Counted from the stretch's first letter, positions 6,521 through 14,700 are shown. The stretch is DNA of 39,992 bases from CAIZGX01 sp044354975 (GCA_044354975.1 JBIKZA010000017.1:1-39992), one strand, 5' to 3'. Numbers and translations: made by a program. The notes: a model not told the origin generated them from the sequence alone.

Positions 6521-7930
6521 ATGCGAAAAATAAATTTATTTCTTCCTGTAGTTCTTGCATGTGCGATTACTCTTGGGCTGCCGAATTGGTTGACCTGGAA
6601 TGAACGGGTAGTTCTTTCGACTGTGTTAGTTATGCTGTGGTGGTGGATATCTGAAGCGATTCCGATGGCTGTTACGGCGTTGGTTCCTGTCTTGATATTT
6701 CCTTTGACGAATGTCATGAGCATGGAAAAGGTGGTAGTGCCCTACGCCGATAAGTTTGTTTTTTTATTTCTAGGTGGATTTCTGTTGGCTTTGGCTATTG
6801 AGAAACACGGGTTGCATAAACGAATAGCTTTTCGATTACTCGATTTAGCGGGTAACGCGAAGGCGCGGATACTTCTTGCCGTTATGGTTTCATCTTATGT
6901 CTTGAGCATGTGGATTAGCAATACGGCAACAGCGATGATGTTGATTCCTATTGCCGCATCTGTGGCGCATTTGCTTGCGACGCACAATCACGAAGCGAAA
7001 TTTAAACGAGCGTTGGTATTGGGTGTTGCTTATGCTGCCAGCATAGGCGGAATGGCTACTTTAATTGGAACTCCTCCGAACGTCGCCGCTGCTGGAATTG
7101 TGAAGGCGCAGTTTGGTGAAGAGATTTCATTTTTGAATTGGATGAAATATGGCGTGCCGTTTTCGTTGGTATTGTTGCTTCTTGTATTTCTTGTTCTTTC
7201 TAAAATTCATTTTAAAAGGAAGGAAACCATTGAAGGCGCGCATGCTGAATTGCATAGCATTCGCGAGGGAATGGGCGGCATAACGAAATCTGAAAAGCGC
7301 GTGTTGCTGGTCTTTTTGGGAGCTGTTCTTTGTTGGATTTTCCAATCGCCGATTTCAACATTTTTAAGTATTCCAGCCTTTAACGATACGTGGATTGCCT
7401 TAGCATTTGGACTGTCCTTGTTTTTCATTCCGAATAAATCAAATGACCCGAATGATCGTTCGGTCGCCTTATTGGAATGGAACGACACTGAGAAATTGGC
7501 TTGGGGAGTGTTGTTGATGTTTGGAGGAGGACTAGCTTTGTCTCTGGCGTTTAAGGAAGTTGGATTGTTGGAGCGACTGGCCCAGTGGTTGGCTGTTGTG
7601 AATGTTGGAAGTTCAACGGCGTATCTGATTATGCTGTGTGGAATTGGCCTTTTGCTTACGGCGCTTATGAGCAATTTGGCAATGGTGACACTTTTCGTCC
7701 CTATTGTGGGGGTTTTGGCTCAGGCCAATGGCATGTCTCCAGCTGCATGGGCAATACCGGTAACGCTGGCTGCAAGTTGTGATTTCATGTTCCCGATGAG
7801 TACTCCTCCGAATGCGATTGCTTACGGCACGGGCTGGGTAAAAGCGAAGGATATGTTCACCATTGGAATTGTGGTGAATGTGATATCGTTTTTGTTGCTG
7901 GTGGGGATGGTGGTATTAATGGGAAATTAA
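6521..7930 (+). CDS. DASS/SLC13-family sodium:anion (dicarboxylate or sulfate) symporter
   Basis: Polytopic inner-membrane carrier with about 11-12 hydrophobic segments. It carries the two related hallmark regions of the divalent anion:Na+ symporter family: ISNTATAMMLIPI plus GGMATLIGTPPN in the first half, and LMSNLAMVTLFVPI plus CDFMFPMSTPPNAIAYGTG in the second. The paired SNT/SNL and TPPN motifs build the Na+ and substrate sites in this family. The substrate cannot be told from sequence; C4-dicarboxylates are most common. I chose ATG 6521 (469 aa) because a -7 box precedes it; ATG 6494 would add nine residues. The stop overlaps that of the convergent Cys4 gene in TTAA at 7927-7930. Confidence 0.92.
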   Translation: MRKINLFLPVVLACAITLGLPNWLTWNERVVLSTVLVMLWWWISEAIPMAVTALVPVLIFPLTNVMSMEKVVVPYADKFVFLFLGGFLLALAIEKHGLHKRIAFRLLDLAGNAKARILLAVMVSSYVLSMWISNTATAMMLIPIAASVAHLLATHNHEAKFKRALVLGVAYAASIGGMATLIGTPPNVAAAGIVKAQFGEEISFLNWMKYGVPFSLVLLLLVFLVLSKIHFKRKETIEGAHAELHSIREGMGGITKSEKRVLLVFLGAVLCWIFQSPISTFLSIPAFNDTWIALAFGLSLFFIPNKSNDPNDRSVALLEWNDTEKLAWGVLLMFGGGLALSLAFKEVGLLERLAQWLAVVNVGSSTAYLIMLCGIGLLLTALMSNLAMVTLFVPIVGVLAQANGMSPAAWAIPVTLAASCDFMFPMSTPPNAIAYGTGWVKAKDMFTIGIVVNVISFLLLVGMVVLMGN

Positions 7931-9111
7931 TTCCCGCCGAAACTCACCAAATGTCTTTCAACGCCGATTTTTTTCACTTCCCCATTAGCGCCAGCAATGA
8001 TGTAATGCTCTCCCATTTCATCTCCAAGTAAATCATTGATTTTTTTTCTGATTTTCGAAATGGTCTCACTTATTTTTTGAGTATGTGCATTGTCGGTGCG
8101 TTCGTTGATTCTTTTTGTAGCCGTTGTTCTATCCGAAGTTGGACTGACTTTCAAATACAATTCAGTGAGTTCCTCGCGATGTTCGTCGAGCATGTTAAGT
8201 TTCACTCCTTTCGGCTTGCCGAGGAAGAACAAGTAGATTGTTTTTTCAATCTTGTCGAGTTTTAATTCAATGTTCGCAAGGTCTGGGAACCGAATGGTGA
8301 AGTTAGGACCAGCGATGTTCATGCGGCTCGGTTTCTTCAACAAGGAGTAGCGATCTCTGAATAAGATTTCGCTGCGCATGGTCTCCATGATTTCAAATAC
8401 TTGATTGGCGAGAAGAGGATCAACTTTTTTATTCTCTAACTGCTTCACACAGTCGGAACACAAATCTGCCGTGCGAATTTTTAGAATAAGTTCTGCTTTG
8501 TTCCCACAAAAATCATTCATGCATCCAACCGATGTTTGATGCACGCCTTCAGACATTTCACGAATGTCTGAGAACATGTAGTGACGAAGTAGATGCGTAG
8601 TGATTAAATAAACGATGCTCGCTCTCGAAAATCCAGGTAAGTAAAATCCGAGTCCTGAAGTTTGAACGAATCCATTTCTTCCTCCTTTTGGGTCAGGCGC
8701 TGCAAACCAATTGAATTCATTGCCTTTGTCGGTAAGCAAAATGACAAATTCAAATTCTGATATGTCATTGAATTCTCTGAATAATTTACATTGATCAAAG
8801 ATGTCTTCCCATTTTAATCTTGTTAGTCTTGGCGGAGCTTCCATGTATTCCGCTCTTTCTGAGAACATTTGTTTATTTAAAGAAATCACCCTATGCTGAC
8901 TGAGCATCTCATTTGGTAAGTTCAAAGAAGTGTCTCGAATATCTTTCTGGTCTGTTTCGAAAGACGTGCTTTCATCGTCATCAAACACGGGTTCATCTAT
9001 TGTAGACATAAATTCGAGCGGACCCGAAAACGATTGCAGTTGTTGCAAAATTTCCTGGTAGGCAGCTTGGTCTACTTCTTCTGATTTTAATAAATGAACC
9101 CGTGTTCGCAT
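7927..9111 (-). CDS. Cys4 (putative zinc-binding) protein with a basic helical C-terminal domain; third gene of the ATPase/vWA module
   Basis: A 394-residue protein of unknown function, no signal peptide or membrane segment. Residues 1-90 are acidic and probably flexible. Residues 95-225 form the best-conserved-looking part: ILLTDKGNEFNWFAAPDPKGG (residues 124-144), then a Cys cluster CX4CX15CX2C (C197, C202, C218, C221) likely to bind zinc. Residues 285-390 (DKIEKTIYLFFLGKPKGV to RKKINDLLG to HYIIAGANGEVKKIGV) form a helical region ending in two strands, resembling a winged-helix DNA-binding end. I have the impression of similar domains in Bacteroidota hypothetical proteins but cannot name the family. 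It starts 17 nt after the vWA gene stop, as the last gene of a leftward three-gene operon. Confidence 0.8.
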   Translation of the reverse strand: MRTRVHLLKSEEVDQAAYQEILQQLQSFSGPLEFMSTIDEPVFDDDESTSFETDQKDIRDTSLNLPNEMLSQHRVISLNKQMFSERAEYMEAPPRLTRLKWEDIFDQCKLFREFNDISEFEFVILLTDKGNEFNWFAAPDPKGGRNGFVQTSGLGFYLPGFSRASIVYLITTHLLRHYMFSDIREMSEGVHQTSVGCMNDFCGNKAELILKIRTADLCSDCVKQLENKKVDPLLANQVFEIMETMRSEILFRDRYSLLKKPSRMNIAGPNFTIRFPDLANIELKLDKIEKTIYLFFLGKPKGVKLNMLDEHREELTELYLKVSPTSDRTTATKRINERTDNAHTQKISETISKIRKKINDLLGDEMGEHYIIAGANGEVKKIGVERHLVSFGGN

Positions 9112-9128
9112 GACGATAAATTTAATAA

Positions 9129-9764
9129 TTAAAACTCACCAAAACCTTCCCAATTTTTTCCAGATCTTTTTTGACGTATGGAATTCTCTAAAGCTTCAGA
9201 GGCAAAGTTCATGGTATCCTTGATATCGGCTTTTTGTGAGGAATATACACGTGATTGTTGCATGTTCAATCTGCTCGCGGCTCCCCAAGCATCTATGTCT
9301 GCTCCAATGAAAGCGAAGTTCCAGTTTCCGGTTGCTTCTAATTCTTTAATCGAAGAAGAGATTTCTTGGTATTTGAACATACGTGATGCGTTCTCTCCAC
9401 CGTCGGTGAAAATAACAATCATAACCGTTCCGTTCTTTTCCTTCAGGTCACGTCCAACTGCATACTTCATGCGGTTGATGACTGTGCCGATAGCGTCGAG
9501 CAATCCGGTCATGCCGTCTAAGACATAATCTTTTTCGGTTAACACAGGCAGTTCAGCTGCAGGTAGATTTTCAAAGACCAATTCAGGACTGTCGGAGAAA
9601 AGAGTTAGAGATACATAGATCGGCTGATCTAAGTTGCGCTCTTGAATGGCTTTTATTGAATGAAGCTTTTCATTCAACCCTTCAAGGGTTTCTTTGTAAT
9701 GTGATTGCATACTTCCACTTTTGTCCAAGACAATGTGGTAGTGGGTGGCGTTTTGTTTATTCAT
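9129..9764 (-). CDS. vWA-domain protein with complete MIDAS motif; second gene of the module
   Basis: A 211-residue protein that is essentially one von Willebrand factor A domain. The metal-ion-dependent adhesion site is complete: DKSGS (residues 14-18), a threonine in DGMTGLLDA (T86) and TDGGEN (D121). There is no signal peptide or transmembrane helix, so it acts in the cytoplasm; such intracellular vWA proteins usually scaffold partners of an ATPase. The family resembles short TerY-like or generic vWA proteins. It lies 70 nt downstream of the ATPase gene and 17 nt upstream of the Cys4 gene, so the three are likely one transcript. Function unknown. Confidence 0.9.
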   Translation of the reverse strand: MNKQNATHYHIVLDKSGSMQSHYKETLEGLNEKLHSIKAIQERNLDQPIYVSLTLFSDSPELVFENLPAAELPVLTEKDYVLDGMTGLLDAIGTVINRMKYAVGRDLKEKNGTVMIVIFTDGGENASRMFKYQEISSSIKELEATGNWNFAFIGADIDAWGAASRLNMQQSRVYSSQKADIKDTMNFASEALENSIRQKRSGKNWEGFGEF

Positions 9765-9834
9765 TTTGTTTAATTATTTACGCAAAGATGTGGTGTTGAA
9801 CAAGGCTAAGTAAAGTTTTAACAACCTTGTTTTT

Positions 9835-11259
9835 TTAATTGAAGTGAAGTTGAAGAGGGATTTTCTTTTTCCAGTTTCCTTTGTTTTTATTGGTGTTGTA
9901 GAGCGAAGGGAAGACTTCGTTTCTTTTTGAAACCGTGTGTTGACTTACATGTGAAGTATGATTTTTTTTGTTTTTTATGAAGTGATAAATCCGGATATCT
10001 GACTTCGTTATTTTCTTTGAACGAATGAGTTCTTTGGTCAGAGTTTCAATGTGTGTTCCTCGCGTTTCAAAGAAGTAATTGTAGTTCGGAAAATGCTTCA
10101 AGAGATTTTTTATAAAGGTGCCTAGCTCGGCAACAGGTATGAGGTTTTCTAAATTATCTAGGTACATCCAGCCGTGGTCATTGTGAAAATTGAATTCACA
10201 ATGCATGTCCTGATGCGCGATGATCTGCGTGAGGAGGAAAATTTTTCGTTGTTCTGTTGTGCTCAGTTGGTAGTATTGAACACGCTTCTTGTTCGCATAT
10301 TCGAAGAGGTAAGAGTAACCGTAGTTGTTTCCTTCGCTGTCATTGACCTCGGACTTAATAGGCATGGGCAATCTGAAATCTTTAAAAATCGGTGTAATCT
10401 TTTTCGCGTCGGAGAAAAGTTCAAATTCATCGAGTTTTTTAAAACCGTCTTCAATATTTTTAAATGCAGTAGGTGTGAAGCGATTGTAATTCTTCGTGGT
10501 GTTAAGGAGGTTTCTTTGAAAGTAAAGTCCCAGCGTTGAGAAGCATTGACGAATAAACCAGGAGAGGGATTCGGCGAATTCGGTTAGGCTATTGAATTCA
10601 GTTATTTCAAAGAGTTGAAAGAAAAAATCTTCGAAGGGAAGATCGCTTTCTGGCTTAGGTTCTTTTTTTCTCATTTTCAGAGCAGGGGTTCGCTGGAAGA
10701 ATTCGCGCTCGGCTTGACCAATGAAATTGGAATCATCTGCTAATCGGAATACGGCTATAAGTAATTCAGATCGCGTTGGACAATCCTCAGCAAGTGGAAC
10801 ATTTTTTTCTTGTTTTGAAAGGAAGTCCTTTGCTGCTTCGAAAAGATTCAGCGTCGGAAGTGTAAAGAGCTGACCATCGCCATCGGCGTATTCAAAGACA
10901 AGTTCTTCGTTGAAGATGATTTTGAAATTGGAGAGTATCGCTTCCTTTTTCTTTTCAGCTGGTTTGAATTCGTAGGTTTGTGTGAACACACCAATTTCGG
11001 CGCGTACCTCAAAGCCAATCTTCAAAGGTCTGCTCTTGTCGTGTAAGATGTTCTCGAAATTGGCGTAAGGACCGAACGACTGGAAGTATTTCACTTCTTT
11101 CATTTCCTGATCATTACTCGGGAATAATTCAAGGAGTTTAATTAAGCTGCTTTTTCCTGTTGCTAATTCTCCGTAAAGGAAATTTAATCGTCCAATTTCC
11201 CAGGTTTGTTTTTCTTGAAATACAGTGAAATTCTCAGCGTGAATGAATATTTTGTGCAT
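9835..11259 (-). CDS. ABC/SMC-type ATPase (AAA_15/AAA_21-like), first gene of the module
   Basis: A 474-residue soluble P-loop protein. An N-terminal strand pair leads to Walker A GELATGKSS (residues 30-38), a variant with Leu-Ala where most have Asn-Gly-x. A signature-like LSTTEQR sits at 332-338, and a Walker B-like WMYLDNLENLIP at 364-375 aligns with the usual hhhhDExEnglHP; the glutamate after the Walker B aspartate is replaced by Asn (D368-N369), though E371 follows. FFETRG (396-401) stands where the H-loop 'STHS' would be. This is the layout of RecF/OLD-type ATPases without a Toprim domain. The C-terminus (about 430-474) is very basic. Degenerate switch residues suggest slow hydrolysis or regulated activity. 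Similar ATPases occur in phage-defence loci, but no role is shown here. Confidence 0.8.
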   Translation of the reverse strand: MHKIFIHAENFTVFQEKQTWEIGRLNFLYGELATGKSSLIKLLELFPSNDQEMKEVKYFQSFGPYANFENILHDKSRPLKIGFEVRAEIGVFTQTYEFKPAEKKKEAILSNFKIIFNEELVFEYADGDGQLFTLPTLNLFEAAKDFLSKQEKNVPLAEDCPTRSELLIAVFRLADDSNFIGQAEREFFQRTPALKMRKKEPKPESDLPFEDFFFQLFEITEFNSLTEFAESLSWFIRQCFSTLGLYFQRNLLNTTKNYNRFTPTAFKNIEDGFKKLDEFELFSDAKKITPIFKDFRLPMPIKSEVNDSEGNNYGYSYLFEYANKKRVQYYQLSTTEQRKIFLLTQIIAHQDMHCEFNFHNDHGWMYLDNLENLIPVAELGTFIKNLLKHFPNYNYFFETRGTHIETLTKELIRSKKITKSDIRIYHFIKNKKNHTSHVSQHTVSKRNEVFPSLYNTNKNKGNWKKKIPLQLHFN

Positions 11260-11277
11260 AGTTTCTAGTCTTCTTGG

Positions 11278-11285
11278 CGAAAGTA
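11278..11285 (-). promoter_or_regulatory. Putative -7 box of the ATPase/vWA/Cys4 operon
   Basis: TACTTTCG on the minus strand (7 of 8 to TAnnTTTG), ending 18 nt before ATG 11259. No obvious -33 TTG at 19-23 nt. It is the best candidate for driving the whole three-gene unit. Confidence 0.35.
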
Positions 11286-11590
11286 TTTGTTAGGTGTGCA
11301 GTGGTGCTGCACGAAAAAAAAGTCAAAGCGGTGGCTGTTCCTGTATGTGCGGGAAGTGCCGTAAATAAAGGAGTTGAGCGGTTAAAAAATAAAACGGGGT
11401 GATTTTTTCAAATCGGGATATCAAAAGTAGAATGACTTCTCGCGCGAAAGGACAAATAGTTTTTAACTGTTGAAAAAACGAATCGCTTCGACCTATGTTA
11501 AAAAATATTTATTTTCAATAATGATAAGGCTTGCGTAATTAATTCAAATAAAATTCGACTGAAAATAAATTTTTTGGCACGGTGAAATAA

Positions 11591-11599
11591 TTATCCACA
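11591..11599 (+). promoter_or_regulatory. Single perfect DnaA box
   Basis: TTATCCACA equals the consensus DnaA binding 9-mer. It lies 41 nt before the xseA ATG and next to an A/T-rich tract. It may be a titration or regulatory site, or chance. Confidence 0.4.
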
Positions 11600-11640
11600 A
11601 TGGGACGGAAGGTGAATTTTCGTCCTAATTTCACTTCCCT

Positions 11641-13011
11641 ATGTCAGCCCCTAAAAAAACATTTACCCTTCTTCAACTTACTCAAAGCATTCATAGAGCA
11701 GTGGAGTCCGCATTCGATGGCCGTTACTGGATAGTTGCTGAAATGAATAAGCTGAATCTTTATCCGAAGAGCGGACATGCCTATCCGGAATTGGTTGAAA
11801 AGCAAGACGGAGTCATTGTTGCTGAAATGCGCGCTAATCTATGGAAGAACGACTTTGAGCGTATTAATCAGAATTTCATACAAGCCATTCAAGAGCCTTT
11901 GAAAGATGGTATTAAGGTGCTTATGAACGTTTCAGTTGGTTTCGATTCGAAATATGGCATTTCACTGACCATTCATGAAATTGACCCAAGTTATACGCTT
12001 GGCGATTTAGAACAAGAGAAGCAGAACAGTATTCTCACTTTGAAGCAACAGGGCATTTTCGATTTAAATCGAAAAAAGTCTTTACCCCTGCTTCCCCAGC
12101 GGTTAGCAATCATATCTGTTGCCAATAGCAATGGTTATCAAGATTTCACGCACATAATAGATGGCAATAGTTGGAAGTACAAATTCTTTCACATGCTCTT
12201 TCCTTCGTTATTACAAGGCGATAAAGCAGTCGCTGATCTGACTAATCAACTAAATCGTATTCGAAAAGTAGCGCATCACTTCGATGCTGTGGTGATAGTT
12301 CGTGGAGGAGGCGGTGATATTGGGTTAGCATGTTACAATAACTTAAACCTCTGCAAAGTCATAGCTGAGTTTCCGCTCCCTGTACTTACAGGTATTGGTC
12401 ACCGTGTGAACGAGTCTGTAGCCGATATGGTTGCGTTCAAGAATTTGATCACGCCGACAGACTTGGGTAATTATTTCATTCAGCAATTTCATAATTTCTC
12501 CATGCCTGTTCAACGTGCGGAAGAGGCTCTGGCAGACAAATCCATGCGTCTGCTGTCCGAAACAAAATCGAAGTTACATGCTTTTGTGCTTTTGTTTCGG
12601 TCAGTTGTTGAGACAACCTTGGTAAAGAACAATTCAAAAGTTGAAACGCTTCGTGTTGGAATTCGAGCGGGTTCGCTACAGCATATGACCAATGAAAAGG
12701 GAAATGTTCAAGGACTATCAAAGTCACTTGCGAATGACGCCAGAACGCTGCTAACGGCAGGACGTGTATCCGTTTCAAAATTGAATGAAGAATTGAAAAA
12801 CCGAACAATCATTCGGTTGTCGAAAGATGGTATGTCTGTAAACGGACTGGAGAACAGTGTTCGCTTGCTAGATCCGAGAAATGTCTTGAAACGCGGATTC
12901 AGTATAACCTTGGTAAAGGGTAAAGCGGTTACCGATTGGAGTGAAGTGAATTCGGGAGAAGAGATAACAACTCTATTATACAGCGGAACAATAAAATCTA
13001 TTAAAGAATAA
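11641..13011 (+). CDS. xseA: Exodeoxyribonuclease VII large subunit (XseA)
   Basis: Catalytic subunit of exonuclease VII, which degrades single-stranded DNA to oligonucleotides in repair. Residues 1-110 form the OB-fold (WIVAEMNKLNLYPKSGHAYPEL). The catalytic domain has LAIISVANSNGYQDF, then VVIVRGGGGDIGLACYNN and TGIGHRVNESVADMVA, which match the family's RGGG and GIGH..SVAD motifs. The C-terminal third is helical and charged, and ends with the typical DPRNVLKRGFSIT segment. Length (456 aa) is normal. xseB follows 4 nt after the stop, forming a two-gene operon. The ATG at 11641 has only a weak -7-like sequence upstream. Confidence 0.96.
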   Translation: MSAPKKTFTLLQLTQSIHRAVESAFDGRYWIVAEMNKLNLYPKSGHAYPELVEKQDGVIVAEMRANLWKNDFERINQNFIQAIQEPLKDGIKVLMNVSVGFDSKYGISLTIHEIDPSYTLGDLEQEKQNSILTLKQQGIFDLNRKKSLPLLPQRLAIISVANSNGYQDFTHIIDGNSWKYKFFHMLFPSLLQGDKAVADLTNQLNRIRKVAHHFDAVVIVRGGGGDIGLACYNNLNLCKVIAEFPLPVLTGIGHRVNESVADMVAFKNLITPTDLGNYFIQQFHNFSMPVQRAEEALADKSMRLLSETKSKLHAFVLLFRSVVETTLVKNNSKVETLRVGIRAGSLQHMTNEKGNVQGLSKSLANDARTLLTAGRVSVSKLNEELKNRTIIRLSKDGMSVNGLENSVRLLDPRNVLKRGFSITLVKGKAVTDWSEVNSGEEITTLLYSGTIKSIKE

Positions 13012-13015
13012 ACAT

Positions 13016-13216
13016 ATGAGTGAAACAGAAGTGAATTACGCTCGTGCTTTTGAAGAGCTACAAGCAATAGTTACAGAAATTGAATTGGGACAAATCACAG
13101 TGGACATCCTTTCGGAAAAGGTGAAGCGAGCGGCAGAGCTTATCGCCATCTGCAAGACGAAGTTGTCTTCAACGGAAGAGGATGTGAACAAGATTTTGAA
13201 GGAGCTGGAGGGGTAG
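13016..13216 (+). CDS. xseB: Exodeoxyribonuclease VII small subunit (XseB)
   Basis: A 66-residue helical-hairpin protein that binds the long coiled-coil of XseA to form the exonuclease VII holoenzyme. The YARAFEELQAIVTEIELGQITVDILSEKVKRAAELI pattern, split here only for reading, matches XseB: FEEL near the start, then a L-E-x-G turn. It starts 4 nt after the xseA stop. A 12-bp repeat array begins 9 nt after its stop codon. Confidence 0.93.
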   Translation: MSETEVNYARAFEELQAIVTEIELGQITVDILSEKVKRAAELIAICKTKLSSTEEDVNKILKELEG

Positions 13217-13225
13217 GTTCTTCGA

Positions 13226-13344
13226 AAGATGCAAGCAAGATGCTTCGAAAGATGTTTCACAAGATTCTTCGAAAGATGTTTCACAAGATTCTTCGAAAGA
13301 TGTTTCACAAGATTCTTCGAAAGATGTTTCACAAGATTGCTGCA
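13226..13344. repeat. Tandem array of ten 11-12-bp units (array 2), related to array 1
   Basis: After one 11-bp unit (13226-13236) follow nine 12-mers to 13344. AAGATGTTTCAC and AAGATTCTTCGA alternate almost perfectly, so the higher-order period is 24 bp (four near-identical 24-mers). The unit AAGATnCTTCGA is that of array 1 at 5250, but this copy is much more homogeneous, suggesting recent expansion. It fills the gap between xseB and the DsbA-like gene. False ORFs such as repeated NLVKHLSK and ESCETSFE come from this array on the minus strand. Confidence 0.9.
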
Positions 13345-13356
13345 CAAAGTTGTGCT

Positions 13357-13364
13357 TAATATTG
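13357..13364 (+). promoter_or_regulatory. Putative -7 box of the DsbA-like gene
   Basis: TAATATTG (7 of 8 to TAnnTTTG) ends 4 nt before ATG 13369, again the leaderless spacing. It begins 13 nt after the end of repeat array 2, so the -33 region falls close to or within the array. Confidence 0.4.
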
Positions 13365-13368
13365 CAAG

Positions 13369-13989
13369 ATGAAAATAGAAATCTGGAGCGACATCGTTTG
13401 TCCGTTTTGTTACATCGGGAAACGTCATTTAGAACAGGCAATTGCGAAAACAGGAAAGACGGTCGAGATTGAATGGAAGAGTTTCCAATTGGATTCTACT
13501 GTCACTCCCGAGGATGCGGGTGCTTCCGTGGTGGATCATTTGGCTGAAAAGAAGGGAATGTCTATTGAGCAAGTTAACGGTATGATGTCTCATGTTGAAT
13601 CCATGGCGAAAGAGGTCGGATTAGATATGAAGTTGAGAACATCTTATGTCATGAATACCTTTCACGCGCATCGTGTTTTACACTTTGCTAAGTCTATAGG
13701 AAAGGGTTCTGAGTTGAAAGAAGCTTTTCTAAAGGCCCACTTCACCGATAATTTGAATTTGAATGAAGAAGAGAATTTGATTCGCGTTGCTGTTTCTGTT
13801 GGATTGAATGAAGAAGATGTTCTTCGTGTGCTTCAATCCAGTGAATTTGAAGAGGCGGTGAATGAAGACGCATATACTGCGCAACAGTTTGGTGCGCGCG
13901 GAGTTCCATACTTTGTCTTCAACAGAGAGTCGGCGGTGTCTGGTGCTCAACCCGTTGAGGTGTTTGAGAAAGTTCTATTGGGCGCATAG
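13369..13989 (+). CDS. FrnE-like DsbA-family oxidoreductase
   Basis: Thioredoxin-fold dithiol/disulfide protein of 206 residues. The active-site motif CPFC is at residues 11-14 (SDIVCPFCYIGKRHLE), followed by the all-helical insertion typical of DsbA/HCCA isomerases and the cis-proline motif ARGVPYFVFN near residue 180. There is no signal peptide, so it is cytoplasmic, as in the FrnE subgroup; likely roles are oxidative-stress defence or thiol isomerisation. It follows repeat array 2 and has its own putative -7 box. Confidence 0.92.
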   Translation: MKIEIWSDIVCPFCYIGKRHLEQAIAKTGKTVEIEWKSFQLDSTVTPEDAGASVVDHLAEKKGMSIEQVNGMMSHVESMAKEVGLDMKLRTSYVMNTFHAHRVLHFAKSIGKGSELKEAFLKAHFTDNLNLNEEENLIRVAVSVGLNEEDVLRVLQSSEFEEAVNEDAYTAQQFGARGVPYFVFNRESAVSGAQPVEVFEKVLLGA

Positions 13990-14070
13990 AATTCTAGTAA
14001 ATCATGTTTTTTGAAAACAAGTTAGAAATCTTGTTGTTTAGGATTTTAGAATGTACAAAAATTGAGCAAT

Positions 14071-14700
14071 ATGAATGTAGTAGAAGCAATGCAATGGAGA
14101 TATGCGGTGAAGGCCATGAATGGGGAAAAGGTGAGTGATGAGAAGATTGAAAGAATTTTAGAAGCTATTCGTTTGTCTCCGTCTTCAACCGGATTGCAGC
14201 CTTATGAATTGCTGGTTATTACAAATCCGGAGTTGAAGTCTCAATTGAAAGTTGCAGCTCACAACCAAAGTCAGGTTGAAGATTGTTCTCATCTTTTGGT
14301 TTTTGCTGTGTGGGACACCTACACAGCTGATCGTGTTAACGCGTGGTTCGATTTGGTGAATGAAGTTCGCGGTGTAAAGAGTGAAGGATGGGAGAAGTAT
14401 CGCGCTTCCATTTTGAATGGTTATGTTCCTCGTTCTGCCGAAGTGAATTTCGAGCACGCCTCTAAGCAGGTTTACATTGCTTTGGGAATTGCAATGCTTG
14501 CTGCCGCAATGGAAGAGGTTGATTGCACGCCTATGGAAGGATTTATTCCAGCAGAAGTTGATCGTATTTTAGATTTGGAATCAAAGGGGTTGAAGTCCGT
14601 ACTCTTACTTCCACTCGGATATCGCAATCCGGAAAAGGATTATTTAATCAACGCGAAGAAGGTTCGGAAATCGATGAGTGATTTTGTGCACCGACTTTAA
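14071..14700 (+). CDS. Nitroreductase-family NAD(P)H-dependent FMN oxidoreductase
   Basis: A 209-residue flavoprotein of the NfsB-like nitroreductase family, expected to reduce nitro compounds or quinones with NAD(P)H. The family start MQWRYAVKAMNGEKV, the LSPSSTGLQPYELLVI helix-strand (FMN phosphate region) and the end motif VLLPLGYRNPEKDY are all present. I start at ATG 14071; a TTG at 14062 in frame would add three residues and has less support. The stop codon overlaps that of the convergent lipoprotein gene in TTAA (14697-14700). Confidence 0.93.
   Translation: MNVVEAMQWRYAVKAMNGEKVSDEKIERILEAIRLSPSSTGLQPYELLVITNPELKSQLKVAAHNQSQVEDCSHLLVFAVWDTYTADRVNAWFDLVNEVRGVKSEGWEKYRASILNGYVPRSAEVNFEHASKQVYIALGIAMLAAAMEEVDCTPMEGFIPAEVDRILDLESKGLKSVLLLPLGYRNPEKDYLINAKKVRKSMSDFVHRL

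Larger units (their letters stand above)
11260..11640. other. 381-bp gene-free divergent region with one DnaA box
   Basis: No ORF of note lies here between the leftward ATPase gene and the rightward xseA. It holds the ATPase -7 box (11278-11285), a small inverted repeat GTGCAG-N5-CTGCAC (11296-11312), an A/T-rich stretch of about 80 bp (roughly 11497-11580) and a perfect DnaA-box sequence TTATCCACA (11591-11599). No second good DnaA box or 13-mer series is evident, so I do not call it an origin. Confidence 0.7.

Noticed and set aside
9790..9840. AACAAGG-N19-CCTTGTT inverted repeat in the ATPase-vWA gap as a terminator.
   Set aside because: The T-run follows only on the plus strand, where no gene ends; on the operon strand no T-run follows, so it should not stop the transcript.
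11260..11640. Replication origin.
   Set aside because: Only one perfect DnaA box; no cluster of boxes, no clear 13-mers and no origin-linked genes nearby.
13226..13344. CRISPR array.
   Set aside because: Units are only 12 bp and contiguous, with no unique spacers and no cas genes in the window.
13036..13441. ORFs with repeated NLVKHLSK or ESCETSFE on the minus strand of array 2.
   Set aside because: Produced by the repeat period; they overlap xseB and the DsbA-like gene antisense.
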